Assembly: GCF_037265215.1 (NCBI RefSeq)
Contig: NZ_CP147737.1
Coordinates: 186,001-250,000 of the forward strand
DNA: 64,000 bases
Origin: Xenorhabdus griffiniae
GTDB lineage: Bacteria > Pseudomonadota > Gammaproteobacteria > Enterobacterales > Enterobacteriaceae
Reading direction: 5' to 3'
Below, piece after piece: positions 25,492-34,867 of this stretch. Position 1 is the first letter of the stretch, and every line of letters starts with the position of its first letter. The notes under the pieces are model-generated. The model did no database searches and was not told the origin of the DNA. It saw only the letters and a program-made list of their open reading frames with translations. The translations under genes and the position numbers were made by a program.

Positions 25492-26208
25492 ATGGACAAT
25501 CTGAATCTCAGCAAGCATATCTCGGGTCAGTTCACTGCTGAACTGGAACATATTCGTACCGAATTGATGACAATGGGCGGTTTGGTGGAAGAACAGCTTA
25601 GTAAGGCGATTCTGGCGATGCACAACCAAGATGAAGTATTGGCACGGCAAGTGATTGAGGATGACCAGAAAGTCAATATGATGGAAGTGGCGATTGATGA
25701 AGCGTGTGTCCGCATCATTGCAAAACGCCAACCGACAGCCAGTGACCTGCGCCTGATCATGGTTATTTCAAAGACCATTGCTGAACTGGAGCGCATTGGC
25801 GATGTTGCCAATAAGATCTGTAAAACTGCGCTTGAAAGATTTTCACATCAACAGCAATCTTTGCTGGTTAGCCTGGAATCACTGGGGCGTCATACGATCC
25901 AAATGTTGCATGATGTGTTGGATGCCTTTGCCCGTATGGATCTGCAAGAAGCCATCCGTATCTACCGTGAAGACAAAAAAGTCGATCAGGAATACGAAAG
26001 TATTATCCGCCAGCTTATGACTTACATGATGGAAGATCCCAGAACCATTCCGAATGTCATGACAGCTCTCTTCTGTGCCCGCTCTATTGAGCGCATTGGT
26101 GACCGTTGCCAGAATATTTGTGAATTTATCTTCTATTACGTCAAAGGACAGGACTTTCGCCATATCGGTGGTGACAATTTGGAAAAATTACTGACCCAAA
26201 AAGAATAG
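25492..26208 (+). CDS. phoU: Phosphate signalling protein PhoU
   Basis: 238 residues, two repeated three-helix bundles, each with an E(D)xxxD-type metal motif ([15 protein letters not shown] and [15 protein letters not shown]). PhoU links PstSCAB occupancy to the PhoR kinase and represses the Pho regulon when phosphate is plentiful. Last gene of the pst operon, 19 bases after pstB. Confidence 0.96.
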   Translation: MDNLNLSKHISGQFTAELEHIRTELMTMGGLVEEQLSKAILAMHNQDEVLARQVIEDDQKVNMMEVAIDEACVRIIAKRQPTASDLRLIMVISKTIAELERIGDVANKICKTALERFSHQQQSLLVSLESLGRHTIQMLHDVLDAFARMDLQEAIRIYREDKKVDQEYESIIRQLMTYMMEDPRTIPNVMTALFCARSIERIGDRCQNICEFIFYYVKGQDFRHIGGDNLEKLLTQKE

Positions 26209-26318
26209 TTATTATTCTAAAATTGAATAAATATAGTATTTTATATTATTTCAGGTGCTATATCTAAATTGATAGCTTTTGTTGATATATAAAAATTAAT
26301 AACCAACAGGGGTGTACA

Positions 26319-27167
26319 ATGAAGATTGGCAACAAATCTCGCGTAGCGGTTACTGCTCTGCTGACCAGCTTGGCATTGGTTTCAGGAGTGGCAAAAGCAG
26401 ATAAACTTGATGATATTAAAAAAGCTGGCACGGTACGTATTGCAGTATTTGACAGTAACCCACCATTTGGTTTTATCGATCCTCAAACGAAAAAATTGGC
26501 AGGCTATGATGTCGATATCGCCAATGCGATTGCCAAAGATTTAGGGGTGAAGCTGGAGCTGCGACCAACGAATCCAGCAAATCGCATTCCTCTGCTTTCT
26601 TCCAAAAAAATTGACTTAATTGCTGCTAATTTCACGATCACTGATGAACGTGCAAAACAAGTTGATTTTTCCATCCCTTATTTTGCAACAGGTCAGAAAT
26701 TCATTGCCCGCAAAGGTGTTTTGACCAAGCCGGACGATATTGCCAAACTGCGCATTGGTGCAGACAAGGGGACGGTGCAGGAAATCACCTTACGTGAGCG
26801 TTATCCAACAGCTAAAGTGATCTCATATGACGATACACCATTGGCATTTGCGGCTCTGAGAAATGGCAATGTCCAGGCGATCACGCAGGATGATGCGAAA
26901 CTGGTTGGCTTGCTGGCAAATGTGCCGGAAGCACAGAAAGCCGATTTTGAAATTTCCCCTTTTAGCATTACCCGTGAATATCAAGCAGTTGCGGCTTCCA
27001 AGGGGGAAACGCGATTAGTTGATTCGGTTAACCAAACCTTACTGAAATTGGAAAAAGAGGGTGAAGCAGAGAAAATCTATAACCGCTGGTTTGGCCCGGA
27101 AACGAAATCCGCTCAACCGCGGGGTGATTTTAAATTTGCTCCGTTAGCAGATCAGGCGAAACAGTAA
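26319..27167 (+). CDS. Amino-acid ABC transporter substrate-binding protein (family 3)
   Basis: 282 residues. The signal peptide ends near GVAKA, then a family-3 solute-binding protein: KKAGTVRIAVFDSNPPFGF, LAGYDVDIANAIAKDLGV, ELRPTNPANRIPLLSSKKID, IAANFTITDERAKQVDFS. The motif layout suggests a polar amino acid such as glutamate, aspartate or glutamine as ligand; I cannot fix which. Two permease genes follow after an attenuator-like hairpin, but no ATPase gene is adjacent. Confidence 0.9.
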   Translation: MKIGNKSRVAVTALLTSLALVSGVAKADKLDDIKKAGTVRIAVFDSNPPFGFIDPQTKKLAGYDVDIANAIAKDLGVKLELRPTNPANRIPLLSSKKIDLIAANFTITDERAKQVDFSIPYFATGQKFIARKGVLTKPDDIAKLRIGADKGTVQEITLRERYPTAKVISYDDTPLAFAALRNGNVQAITQDDAKLVGLLANVPEAQKADFEISPFSITREYQAVAASKGETRLVDSVNQTLLKLEKEGEAEKIYNRWFGPETKSAQPRGDFKFAPLADQAKQ

Positions 27168-27206
27168 TGTTTGTTTAGTGCTTCCATTTAAGAACACCAA
27201 TTGATT

Positions 27207-27226
27207 AGCCCCGTTATTGCGGGGCT
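27207..27226 (+). terminator. Hairpin between binding-protein and permease genes
   Basis: Stem agccccg / cggggct with a 6-base loop, then ttgctgttt. In transporter operons such a partial terminator keeps binding-protein transcript more abundant than permease transcript. Confidence 0.7.
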
Positions 27227-27253
27227 TTGCTGTTTGTTTATGCGGTGAATGAT

Positions 27254-27991
27254 ATGTTTGAGCAATTTATTACTGAGCATTTACTGGCTCCTGAATATCT
27301 TCTATGGCTTTGGCAGGGATTTCTGATCACCTTGTGGCTTTCTGCCTGTGTCATTATTTCCTCCACTTTACTGGGTTTTGTGATTGCTGCGATACGGGAT
27401 AGCCAAATCAAGCCATTGCGCTGGCTGGCTACGGCTTACACTACGGTATTTCGTAACACCCCTTTGTTGGTACAGCTGTTTTTCTGGTATTTCGCATCCG
27501 GGCAAATTTTGCCACAAGAGGCGATGATATGGCTGAACACGCCTCACGACACAATAATTTTCGGTCTGACACTGGAATGGCCATCCTTTGAATTTCTGGC
27601 GGGATTCATCGGACTCACTCTCTATTCAGCTCCGTTTGTTGCAGAAGAGTTGCGTGCGGGCATTCAGGGCGTTGGACGCGGACAAAAATATGCAGCCCAT
27701 GCATTGGGTTTAACAGGCTGGCAGGCCATGCGTCACGTTGTATTGCCACAGGCATTGAAAATAGCTATGCCACCCTTATTGGGGCAATACATGAATATTG
27801 TCAAAAATTCATCATTAACCATGGCGATTGGTGTGGCAGAACTCTCCTATGCTTCTCGTCAGGTGGAAACCCAATCTTTACAAACCTTTGAGGCATTTGG
27901 TGTGGCGACAGTGCTTTACATTGCCATTATTGCTGTGATGGAAGGCTGGGGACAGTGGCGCCAACAGAGAACCTTGGCGAGAGGGTATTGA
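27254..27991 (+). CDS. Amino-acid ABC transporter permease (HisM/GltJ type)
   Basis: About 245 residues from ATG 27254; the upstream in-frame start at 27227 falls next to the hairpin. Several membrane helices. The permease signature TVFRNTPLLVQLFFWYF near the first helices and the EAA motif ELRAGIQGVGRGQKYAAHAL then GLTGWQAMRHVVLPQA are typical of polar amino-acid importers. It pairs with the next gene, one base apart. Confidence 0.88.
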   Translation: MFEQFITEHLLAPEYLLWLWQGFLITLWLSACVIISSTLLGFVIAAIRDSQIKPLRWLATAYTTVFRNTPLLVQLFFWYFASGQILPQEAMIWLNTPHDTIIFGLTLEWPSFEFLAGFIGLTLYSAPFVAEELRAGIQGVGRGQKYAAHALGLTGWQAMRHVVLPQALKIAMPPLLGQYMNIVKNSSLTMAIGVAELSYASRQVETQSLQTFEAFGVATVLYIAIIAVMEGWGQWRQQRTLARGY

Positions 27992-27992
27992 T

Positions 27993-28706
27993 ATGGACTT
28001 TACTGTTATTGCAGAAAACTGGCGTTACTTGTTATTAGGAACTTTTCCCGATGGGCCGTTGGAAGGGGCGGCATTGACGCTAGTAATCAGCATTATAGCG
28101 GGGACTATCTCCATCGTATTGGGTATTTTGGGTGGCGTTGCTCTGGCAATGTTGCGCGGTTTTTGGGCCAATTTATTGGCAGCAATACTGGGTTTCTTTC
28201 GCGCTATTCCGGTCATTATGCTGATTTTCTGGACATATTTCTTGTTGCCTGTCGTATTGGGGATGGAGATCCCTGAAAGTACGACCGTTGTCTGTGCGCT
28301 GGCATTGATTACTTCGGCTTATTTAGCACATGGCGTCAAAGCGGGAATTTTAGCGATTGGTGATGGTCAATGGCGGGCAGGGTTATCACTAGGTTTCAAT
28401 CGTTGGGAAGTCCTGTGGCATATCGTTTTGCCGCAGGCATTGCGTATGATGGTGCCTTCATTTATCAATCAGTGGATTGCGTTAATTAAGGATACTTCAT
28501 TGGCTTATATCGTTGGCGTGGCGGAATTGTCATTTTTGGCGACTCAAGTGAATAACCGCAGCATGGTTTATCCGATGGAAGTCTTTTTATTCGTTGCGTT
28601 GGTTTATTTTGTGATGTGTTTATCACTGGAATTGATTGCCAATTATGTTGCCCGTCACTTCTCAGTGAGGCGTAAAAGTACAAACAATCTTCGGATTTTG
28701 ACGTAA
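27993..28706 (+). CDS. Amino-acid ABC transporter permease (HisQ/GltK type)
   Basis: 237 residues, the second permease of the pair. GFFRAIPVIMLIFWTYFLLP and the EAA motif region VKAGILAIGDGQWRAGLSLG with FNRWEVLWHIVLPQALRMMV are characteristic. It starts one base after the first permease stop. The cognate ATPase is not in the window, since convergent genes follow, so a shared or distant ATPase must energise the system. Confidence 0.88.
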   Translation: MDFTVIAENWRYLLLGTFPDGPLEGAALTLVISIIAGTISIVLGILGGVALAMLRGFWANLLAAILGFFRAIPVIMLIFWTYFLLPVVLGMEIPESTTVVCALALITSAYLAHGVKAGILAIGDGQWRAGLSLGFNRWEVLWHIVLPQALRMMVPSFINQWIALIKDTSLAYIVGVAELSFLATQVNNRSMVYPMEVFLFVALVYFVMCLSLELIANYVARHFSVRRKSTNNLRILT

Positions 28707-28737
28707 AAAGTTTTGACCGTGGCGCCTCAAAATTAAT

Positions 28738-28778
28738 ATACGCATTAAATTGCAACTTGCAGTTTAATGCGTATATTT
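28738..28778. terminator. Bidirectional hairpin between convergent genes
   Basis: Perfect 14-bp arms (atatacgcattaaa / tttaatgcgtatat) around a 13-base loop containing ttgcaacttgcag. The loop and arms resemble the outer end of the palindromic repeat family seen at 3770-3981, so this may be a shortened relative serving as terminator for both flanking genes. Confidence 0.65.
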
Positions 28779-28793
28779 ACCTAATTGACTTAA

Positions 28794-30272
28794 TTAATAG
28801 CGTTTTTCTTTTCCAAATACTGCAATGAGCACCGAAGTCAACAACAGCAATGTCCCCGCTGCGATCAACACCGACAGGAATGAGTGATTGAAAGCTTGTT
28901 TTGCTGCCTGGATCAGCGACAGTGCAACCTCTCCCTTTAGCCCTTCTGCGACAATAAGAGCCTCATCAATACTGTTTCGTGCCAGTGCTGGGATGCCCAT
29001 CTCCGCCGGAAGAGTGAATGAGGCAGAATAGACCGCTACCATTAAACTGCCAAGAGCGGCTATCCCGATTAAACTTCCCAATTCATAGGCGACTTCTTCA
29101 ATAGAGGCGGCGGTGCCAGCGCTGTTTTCTGGAGCATTCAACATGATGGATGTGGAAGCAGCAGTCATTGCTGCACCAATACCAAAGCCAATGATGCAAA
29201 ATGCAGTGATTTGCACGAAAAGCGATTGCAGGCCAGCGAGGTAAACAAAGCTCCCCAGTCCGGCAAGGGCGAGTGAAAGCCACATGATCCGTTCAGAACC
29301 AAATTTTGGTATCGCAATTCCGGCCAGGGGGCCAGCAATAAAAGAGGCAATCGGAATGGGTAAAATAAATAATCCCGCCAGCAAGGGAGATAGACCCATG
29401 GCGAGTTGGAAGCGTTGACTAACAGCAAGTTCCATGCCGACTAGCGCTGCTGTGGAAACGAAAGCAGCGATAACTCCCGCAGTGAAAGTGCGATTGCGGA
29501 AAAGCTTGAAATCGATCATGGGGGTTGATGAACTTAACTGGCGACGAATGAAGATGGCCGTGAAAATAATACCTGTGATGCCGACTATCACGGTGGTCAG
29601 CAATGAAGGTATTGGTTTGCTTAATTCCTTGATCGCATAGGTGATACTTACCAGGCCAATCATGATTTGCACAGAAGCAATAAGGTCAAAAGAATGGCCT
29701 GAATTGTTTGGGCTTTTAGAAATAACGACCAGTGCAAAGCCAAATGCAATGAGAGCAATCGGGACGTTGATCAGGAAAACCGATCCCCACCAGTAATATT
29801 CGAGCAGGAATCCGCCGATAACCGGACCAAGCGCGGCACCGCCTGATGCGATAGCAGACCAGATACCAATGGCAAGTGCCCTTTCGTTTGGATCTGCAAA
29901 TGCGTGCCGGACTATTGCGAGTGTCGCAGGCATCATCATCGCCGCGCCAAAAGCAAGCACCACACGCGCAGCAATCAGAGTGGCGGGGTTGGGGGAAAAT
30001 GCCGCCATCAACGATGCCACACCGAAAATGGCTAACCCGTTAGTAAACAGTTTTTTTGCACCAAAACGGTCACTTAACGCCCCCATAGCGGGAAGTAACC
30101 CTGCAATAGTTAGCGTATAAGCATTCATGATCCACAGTTTTTCTGAAGCAGAAGCATGTAAATCATGCGTCAGCCGTGGCAAAGCGGTGTATAGCACGGT
30201 CATATCAATAACAACTAAGAAAAGTGCACTGGAAATAATAGCGAGCACAAGCCAGCGGATATTCGATTTCAT
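28794..30272 (-). CDS. MFS efflux transporter, DHA2 (14-helix) family
   Basis: About 492 residues from the ATG reading MKSNIRWLVL, which has ggtga upstream; an earlier in-frame ATG at 30335 lies in the operator region and lacks a ribosome site. Motif VVIDMTVLYTALPRL in helix 1 is the DHA2 signature. GALSDRFGAKKLF is motif A, and GPVIGGFLLEYYWWGSVFLI is motif C of drug/proton antiporters. It resembles SmvA/QacA-type exporters of cationic drugs. It is divergent from a TetR regulator with an inverted repeat between, the usual self-regulated efflux pair. Confidence 0.88.
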   Translation of the reverse strand: MKSNIRWLVLAIISSALFLVVIDMTVLYTALPRLTHDLHASASEKLWIMNAYTLTIAGLLPAMGALSDRFGAKKLFTNGLAIFGVASLMAAFSPNPATLIAARVVLAFGAAMMMPATLAIVRHAFADPNERALAIGIWSAIASGGAALGPVIGGFLLEYYWWGSVFLINVPIALIAFGFALVVISKSPNNSGHSFDLIASVQIMIGLVSITYAIKELSKPIPSLLTTVIVGITGIIFTAIFIRRQLSSSTPMIDFKLFRNRTFTAGVIAAFVSTAALVGMELAVSQRFQLAMGLSPLLAGLFILPIPIASFIAGPLAGIAIPKFGSERIMWLSLALAGLGSFVYLAGLQSLFVQITAFCIIGFGIGAAMTAASTSIMLNAPENSAGTAASIEEVAYELGSLIGIAALGSLMVAVYSASFTLPAEMGIPALARNSIDEALIVAEGLKGEVALSLIQAAKQAFNHSFLSVLIAAGTLLLLTSVLIAVFGKEKRY

Positions 30273-30337
30273 AAGCAAATTCACCAATGCGGTTCGGCAA
30301 CCTTGTCGAACCTTGACTAAATTGTTGACGATCATTA

Positions 30338-30355
30338 TAAATACATACGTATTTA
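30338..30355. promoter_or_regulatory. Putative TetR operator
   Basis: The palindrome taaatac-atac-gtattta lies between the divergent transporter and tetR genes, 18 bases before the tetR start. Its position suggests that the neighbouring TetR protein represses both genes here. Confidence 0.6.
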
Positions 30356-30372
30356 ATTAAAAGGAGGTTTGC

Positions 30373-30912
30373 ATGGGACGACGTAAAACAATTGATCGGG
30401 AAGTTCTGTTGGATGCAGCGGAACACATTGTCACAACACATGGTGCTGCGGCTCTCACGATTGATGCGTTGGCGAAGGCAGTTGGCATTACCAAGGGGGG
30501 AGTACAATACAGTTTTAGCACAAAAGATGGCCTGATTGATGCGATGTTTGAGCGTTGGGAGGCGAGTTATAACGGACAGTTTCATGAAATTGCTGGAGAT
30601 AACCCCCACCCGCTGACGGCCGTGCGCGCGCATATTGAAGCGACTAGTCGGTCGGATGAAGCATCAACGGCAAAGGCGGCGGGTTTAATGGCTGCTTTAT
30701 TACAAACACCGGAACATCTTGAATCGACCCGTATCTGGTATCGACAACGCATAGCAGGCTTGGATACAACGACGGAAGAAGGTCGTCAGGCACGTTTGGC
30801 GTTTTTAGCTACAGAAGGGGCATTTGTTCTGCGCTTTTTTGGCTTAATGGATATGACAGAGGATGAGTGGAGAGACATCTTTAACGACATTCTTGCAGCT
30901 ATGTCACCCTGA
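30373..30912 (+). CDS. TetR-family transcriptional regulator
   Basis: 179 residues with a strong aaggagg ribosome site. The N-terminal helix-turn-helix reads HGAAALTIDALAKAVGITKG and GVQYSFSTKDGLIDAMFERW, with GVQYSF in the recognition helix. The C-terminal ligand domain is unspecific. It most likely controls the divergent DHA2 exporter and itself, releasing DNA when a toxic compound binds. Confidence 0.9.
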   Translation: MGRRKTIDREVLLDAAEHIVTTHGAAALTIDALAKAVGITKGGVQYSFSTKDGLIDAMFERWEASYNGQFHEIAGDNPHPLTAVRAHIEATSRSDEASTAKAAGLMAALLQTPEHLESTRIWYRQRIAGLDTTTEEGRQARLAFLATEGAFVLRFFGLMDMTEDEWRDIFNDILAAMSP

Positions 30913-31014
30913 ATTGCTTTTGCCAGATCAATAGCGGACTAATCGAATAAAATATCGTCGCAAAATGAATCCCCTCAAGAATCATAATGTTATTTAACCT
31001 ATTGATTACACGCA

Positions 31015-31030
31015 TCGCAAACGTTTTCTT
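31015..31030 (+). promoter_or_regulatory. PurR operator upstream of adeP
   Basis: tcgcaaacgttttctt matches the PurR consensus acgcaaacgtttgcgt at 13 of 16 positions. It lies about 80 bases upstream of the adenine permease start. Confidence 0.75.
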
Positions 31031-31111
31031 TTTTTGCCATTTCAGGGTAACGATTTATATAGGTTTCCTGTAGGATAGGTCGAAAACTTCGTTTTTTGGG
31101 AAACAATATAC

Positions 31112-32449
31112 ATGAGCACAATAAATTCTGGCTCTGCTCATCGTCAGGGCTTGCTTCAGCGCGTGTTTAAATTAGGGGAACATGGCACGACAGTTCGTAC
31201 TGAAATCATTGCCGGTTTAACGACGTTTCTGACGATGGTTTATATCGTCTTTGTTAACCCGCAAATTCTGGCGGTGGCAGGTATGGATATTAAAGCCGTA
31301 TTTGTCACGACCTGTTTAATTGCCGCCGTTGGCAGCATTATGATGGGATTGGTAGCGAATCTGCCTGTTGCCGTTGCACCTGCGATGGGATTGAACGCGT
31401 TTTTTGCCTTTGTTGTGGTCGGTGCGATGGGTATTTCGTGGCAGGTTGCCATGGGAGCCATTTTCTGGGGGGCAGTGGGACTATTTATATTGACTCTCTT
31501 TCGTGTCCGTTACTGGATGATCGCCAATATTCCATTGAGCCTGCGTGTGGGTATTACCAGTGGTATCGGCCTTTTCATCGCCATGATGGGGCTGAAAAAT
31601 GCCGGCATTATTGTGGCTAATCCCGACACGATTGTCTCAATCGGCAACTTTGCGTCCCATAATGTTTTGTTAGGAACATTGGGCTTTTTCATCATTGCCA
31701 TTTTAGCGGCACGTAGTTTCCATGCGGCGGTGTTGGTTTCAATTATCGTGACAACCGGTATCGGCTTGCTGATGGGATATGTGGAATATCACGGTATTTT
31801 TGATTTGCCACCCAGTGTGATGAGTGTGGTAGGTAACGTTGATGTCAAAGGCGCACTGGATATTGCGTTGGTTGGTGTAATTTTCTCATTTATGTTGGTG
31901 AACTTGTTTGATTCTTCCGGCACATTAATTGGTGTGACGGATAAAGCGGGTATTGCCGACAGCAATGGCAAATTCCCGCGTATGAAACAAGCCTTGTACG
32001 TAGACAGTATCAGTTCGGTGGCGGGTTCTTACATAGGAACTTCTTCGGTTACCGCCTATATTGAAAGCTCGTCTGGCGTTTCTGTTGGCGGCAGAACTGG
32101 CTTGACGGCGATTGTCGTGGGTATTTTATTCCTGTTGGTGATGTTTATCTCTCCGCTGGCAAGCATGGTGCCTGCCTATGCCACAGCGGGAGCTTTGGTC
32201 TATGTGGGCGTTTTAATGACGTCCAGCCTGACAAGGGTAAAATGGAATGATCTGACCGAATCCGTTCCTGCTTTTATCACCGCGGTGATGATGCCATTTA
32301 GTTTCTCCATTACTGAAGGCATTGCACTGGGTTTTATCGCTTACTGTGCCATGAAATTGGGTACGGGCAAATGGCGTGAAGTTGGCCCATGTGTTTTTGT
32401 CGTGACACTATTGTTTGTATTGAAAATGGTGTTTGTGGATGCCCATTGA
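31112..32449 (+). CDS. adeP: Adenine permease (NCS2/AzgA-like)
   Basis: 445 residues, matching E. coli AdeP (YieG/PurP) in length and sequence: the start of the domain FKLGEHGTTVRTEIIAGLTT, AVAPAMGLNAFFAF, NLFDSSGTLIGVTDKAG and SVTAYIESSSGVSVGGRTGL. It is a proton-driven importer of adenine in the inner membrane. A PurR operator upstream fits purine repression, and a strong terminator follows. Confidence 0.93.
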   Translation: MSTINSGSAHRQGLLQRVFKLGEHGTTVRTEIIAGLTTFLTMVYIVFVNPQILAVAGMDIKAVFVTTCLIAAVGSIMMGLVANLPVAVAPAMGLNAFFAFVVVGAMGISWQVAMGAIFWGAVGLFILTLFRVRYWMIANIPLSLRVGITSGIGLFIAMMGLKNAGIIVANPDTIVSIGNFASHNVLLGTLGFFIIAILAARSFHAAVLVSIIVTTGIGLLMGYVEYHGIFDLPPSVMSVVGNVDVKGALDIALVGVIFSFMLVNLFDSSGTLIGVTDKAGIADSNGKFPRMKQALYVDSISSVAGSYIGTSSVTAYIESSSGVSVGGRTGLTAIVVGILFLLVMFISPLASMVPAYATAGALVYVGVLMTSSLTRVKWNDLTESVPAFITAVMMPFSFSITEGIALGFIAYCAMKLGTGKWREVGPCVFVVTLLFVLKMVFVDAH

Positions 32450-32475
32450 GCACGATTGAAACAGTGATTAAGAGA

Positions 32476-32503
32476 AAGCCTGACAGCAAATTGTGTCAGG
32501 CTT
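32476..32503 (+). terminator. Terminator after adeP
   Basis: A 10-bp perfect stem (aagcctgaca / tgtcaggctt) with an 8-base loop. It lies between convergent genes and may act in both directions. Confidence 0.8.
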
Positions 32504-32511
32504 GCTGATTA

Positions 32512-33981
32512 TCATTGAATATTCTCAGGAGCGATAAAGCCAATGCAGACAGTGTCGAACTCAGCACTGGGTTGGGCCTGGAAGGAAAACGTTTCTTTGT
32601 GACTGAGCACCAATGATGGCCATCGTGCAAACGTATGTTGGAAATCTTCCTCGGCACACTCCTTTCCTCGCTCTCCCACTAGCAAAGCACCATATTTCAC
32701 TATATTGCTTTCTTTGATATGGCGGTTATAGATATTGGGTGGTACACCATTATCTAATTCCCAGGGTTGCATCGTTTCGGGACGATAGTGGCTATAAAAT
32801 GTCAGCCATTGATGCAGATATTCGCCACCCACATAACGCAATGGGGTTGGATACAGTTCGTTCCAGCGTTGATCAAGTTGGCTGGCAAAGGTTTTTATGC
32901 CAACAAATTTTTGTCCTGCATCACGGACATTTGCCATCATCACACCGACATAACCGATCAATACGAATACACCAAACACCGCCAGCCCCCGTAATGTGCC
33001 TCGCAGGGGGTTGTTGGGGAATACCGTTATTGAGCCTGCTAACAGGGCTGGTGAAACGACCATAAAAGGTTGTACCCATTCGGTCATACGCCCACCCTGA
33101 TTGAAGGAGAACCAGCCGTAAATAATCAGCAGGGGCAGCAGGATCACGATATTAGCCAGCGCATTGGATTGCTGCCTGGGCCAGCCAATCCGTCCACCCA
33201 ACAGATAAATAATGACACTGACGATAATTAACGGGTAGAACACGGAAAGTAGCGCGCGCGTAGTATGTAAGTTGAACCCTTTCTGAATTTGGGAACCGAC
33301 CCATTTAAAGGCGGCGAAATCGTTATGCACCAGCCACCAAACGTTCGGCAGGATCAGCGCGAACCAGATGACAATAGCAAGATAAAACAGCGGCTCCCGA
33401 TAGTTACGGCGTATTTTAGGCACGAATAGTGAGAGCAAAAAGACCGAGCCAACAATAGAAAGCGAAGAATATTTTGCCATCGTTGCCAGCCCTGTGGAGA
33501 GGGCGAATGCCAGCCACCATTTGGGGTGATCGTCAATGGCACGCAGGAAAAACAGCAATGACCACGGCCAGAGCATCACTAAAAGGTAATTATCATTATA
33601 AGGAATGATATCAAAATTGATGACACCGGATAGGTTCAAAGTCAGCATGGCAAGCCATGCGAGTACAACTTTACCCGTCAGCCGGAAAGCCAGTTGCCAA
33701 ACCCCAAGCATCCCGATGGCAATAGCAACAAAGTGGGTGAAATACCAATAAAAACTGAGAGAAATGTTGCTGATAGAGATAGCGGGTAGCATGATGGCTC
33801 CCACTAGCCATGGATTTTTGGGTGAACCCCATTCCCCATTAATACCCCAGTTCAAGGCTTCTACGGCATCATAGGGAACAGTGGGATCGAGAAAGTAACT
33901 TGCTATTATCCACAAAACAGCATAACCAGTGACCCAAAGATACAATGGCATACGATAAGAAGAGGTATCAAAAAAACGCAT
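32512..33981 (-). CDS. Glycosyltransferase family 39-like membrane protein
   Basis: 489 residues with about ten membrane helices. The N-terminal periplasmic loop carries DPTVPYDAVEALNWG, with the acidic residue typical of GT39/ArnT-like transferases that use lipid-linked sugars, then LSFYWYFTHFVAIAIGM and ATMAKYSSLSIVG. The C-terminal ~100 residues are soluble (PETMQPWELDNGVPPNIYN). The acceptor is unknown; lipid A, glycan or protein are all possible. It is monocistronic and divergent from yihI. Confidence 0.75.
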   Translation of the reverse strand: MRFFDTSSYRMPLYLWVTGYAVLWIIASYFLDPTVPYDAVEALNWGINGEWGSPKNPWLVGAIMLPAISISNISLSFYWYFTHFVAIAIGMLGVWQLAFRLTGKVVLAWLAMLTLNLSGVINFDIIPYNDNYLLVMLWPWSLLFFLRAIDDHPKWWLAFALSTGLATMAKYSSLSIVGSVFLLSLFVPKIRRNYREPLFYLAIVIWFALILPNVWWLVHNDFAAFKWVGSQIQKGFNLHTTRALLSVFYPLIIVSVIIYLLGGRIGWPRQQSNALANIVILLPLLIIYGWFSFNQGGRMTEWVQPFMVVSPALLAGSITVFPNNPLRGTLRGLAVFGVFVLIGYVGVMMANVRDAGQKFVGIKTFASQLDQRWNELYPTPLRYVGGEYLHQWLTFYSHYRPETMQPWELDNGVPPNIYNRHIKESNIVKYGALLVGERGKECAEEDFQHTFARWPSLVLSHKETFSFQAQPSAEFDTVCIGFIAPENIQ

Positions 33982-34127
33982 GGTAGCCTGAAAATATTAT
34001 TTGAGTTAAATCTATCCATAATACTAGACGAAATTTAAACGATAAGTGAATGACATTGGATGTTAAAGGGAGTTTCTGTTAGATTCCGCCGAAAATATCT
34101 TGATAAAAATGAGTTGAGTCACACGCT

Positions 34128-34649
34128 ATGAGCCCATTAAAGAAAAAATCACCGGCGAAACCTTCCGCTGGTAAGCAAAAAAGAAAAAGTCGCGCAGAGC
34201 TGGATGCAGAAGGTCGCGAACGTAAACGCCAGAAAAAACGTCGTGGTAAACTGTCAGGCAGCCGTCATAACGGTCATGACGGTAATAAAAAGCATCCAGT
34301 AGCCAGACAGGAAAAAGATCCACGTATCGGCAGTAAGGTTCCGGTTCCTCTGCTCGTCGGTGAGCAAGAAAGGGTAGTGAAACCAACGGCTAAACCGGCT
34401 GTAGAGAAACAGAAGCCGCGCCTGTCACCGCAGGAAGAGCTGGACATGTTGGAAAATGATGAGCGATTGGATGACTTGTTGGCACGCCTTGAACAGGGTG
34501 AAAAACTGTCTCAGGAAGACAATGCTTATGTCGACAATATGCTCGATCGCATTGATACCCTGATGGAAGAGTTGGGTATTGCGCTGGAAGAAGAGGACGG
34601 CGAGGAAGAACCACAGGAAGATATCATGCAATTGCTGAAGGGTAAGTAA
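34128..34649 (+). CDS. yihI: Der GTPase-activating protein YihI
   Basis: 173 residues. A very basic N-terminal half ([37 protein letters not shown]) is followed by the acidic conserved C-terminus [20 protein letters not shown] and [20 protein letters not shown]. YihI stimulates GTP hydrolysis by the ribosome-assembly GTPase Der. It stands just before hemN, as in E. coli. Confidence 0.93.
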   Translation: MSPLKKKSPAKPSAGKQKRKSRAELDAEGRERKRQKKRRGKLSGSRHNGHDGNKKHPVARQEKDPRIGSKVPVPLLVGEQERVVKPTAKPAVEKQKPRLSPQEELDMLENDERLDDLLARLEQGEKLSQEDNAYVDNMLDRIDTLMEELGIALEEEDGEEEPQEDIMQLLKGK

Positions 34650-34667
34650 CGCCTTCATCAATGAATT

Positions 34668-34865
34668 GTGATCGTAAAAGGCGGGTTCATTCTGATAACC
34701 ATGATATTAATAACCACAATATCAGTATGTTATTTATTGTGGTTATTGGGTAAACTATGGCGGCTATCGCAACGTAAACGTCGGTTGCGTATTATCATCA
34801 TGGCACGACGTTTCGATTCCACGAAAATGTTGCGTTTTGATGGGCGAAAACAGCGGAAGGAATAA
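34668..34865 (+). CDS. Small membrane protein candidate between yihI and hemN
   Basis: Up to 65 residues from a GTG (or 54 from the ATG at 34701). One hydrophobic helix (about FILITMILITTISVCYLLWL) is followed by a strongly basic tail (SQRKRRLRIIIMARRF, DGRKQRKE). It ends two bases before the hemN start and contains hemN's ribosome site. Neither start has a clear ribosome site of its own. It could be a real small protein, or leader sequence of hemN. No function is recognised. Confidence 0.4.
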   Translation: MIVKGGFILITMILITTISVCYLLWLLGKLWRLSQRKRRLRIIIMARRFDSTKMLRFDGRKQRKE

Positions 34866-34867
34866 GC

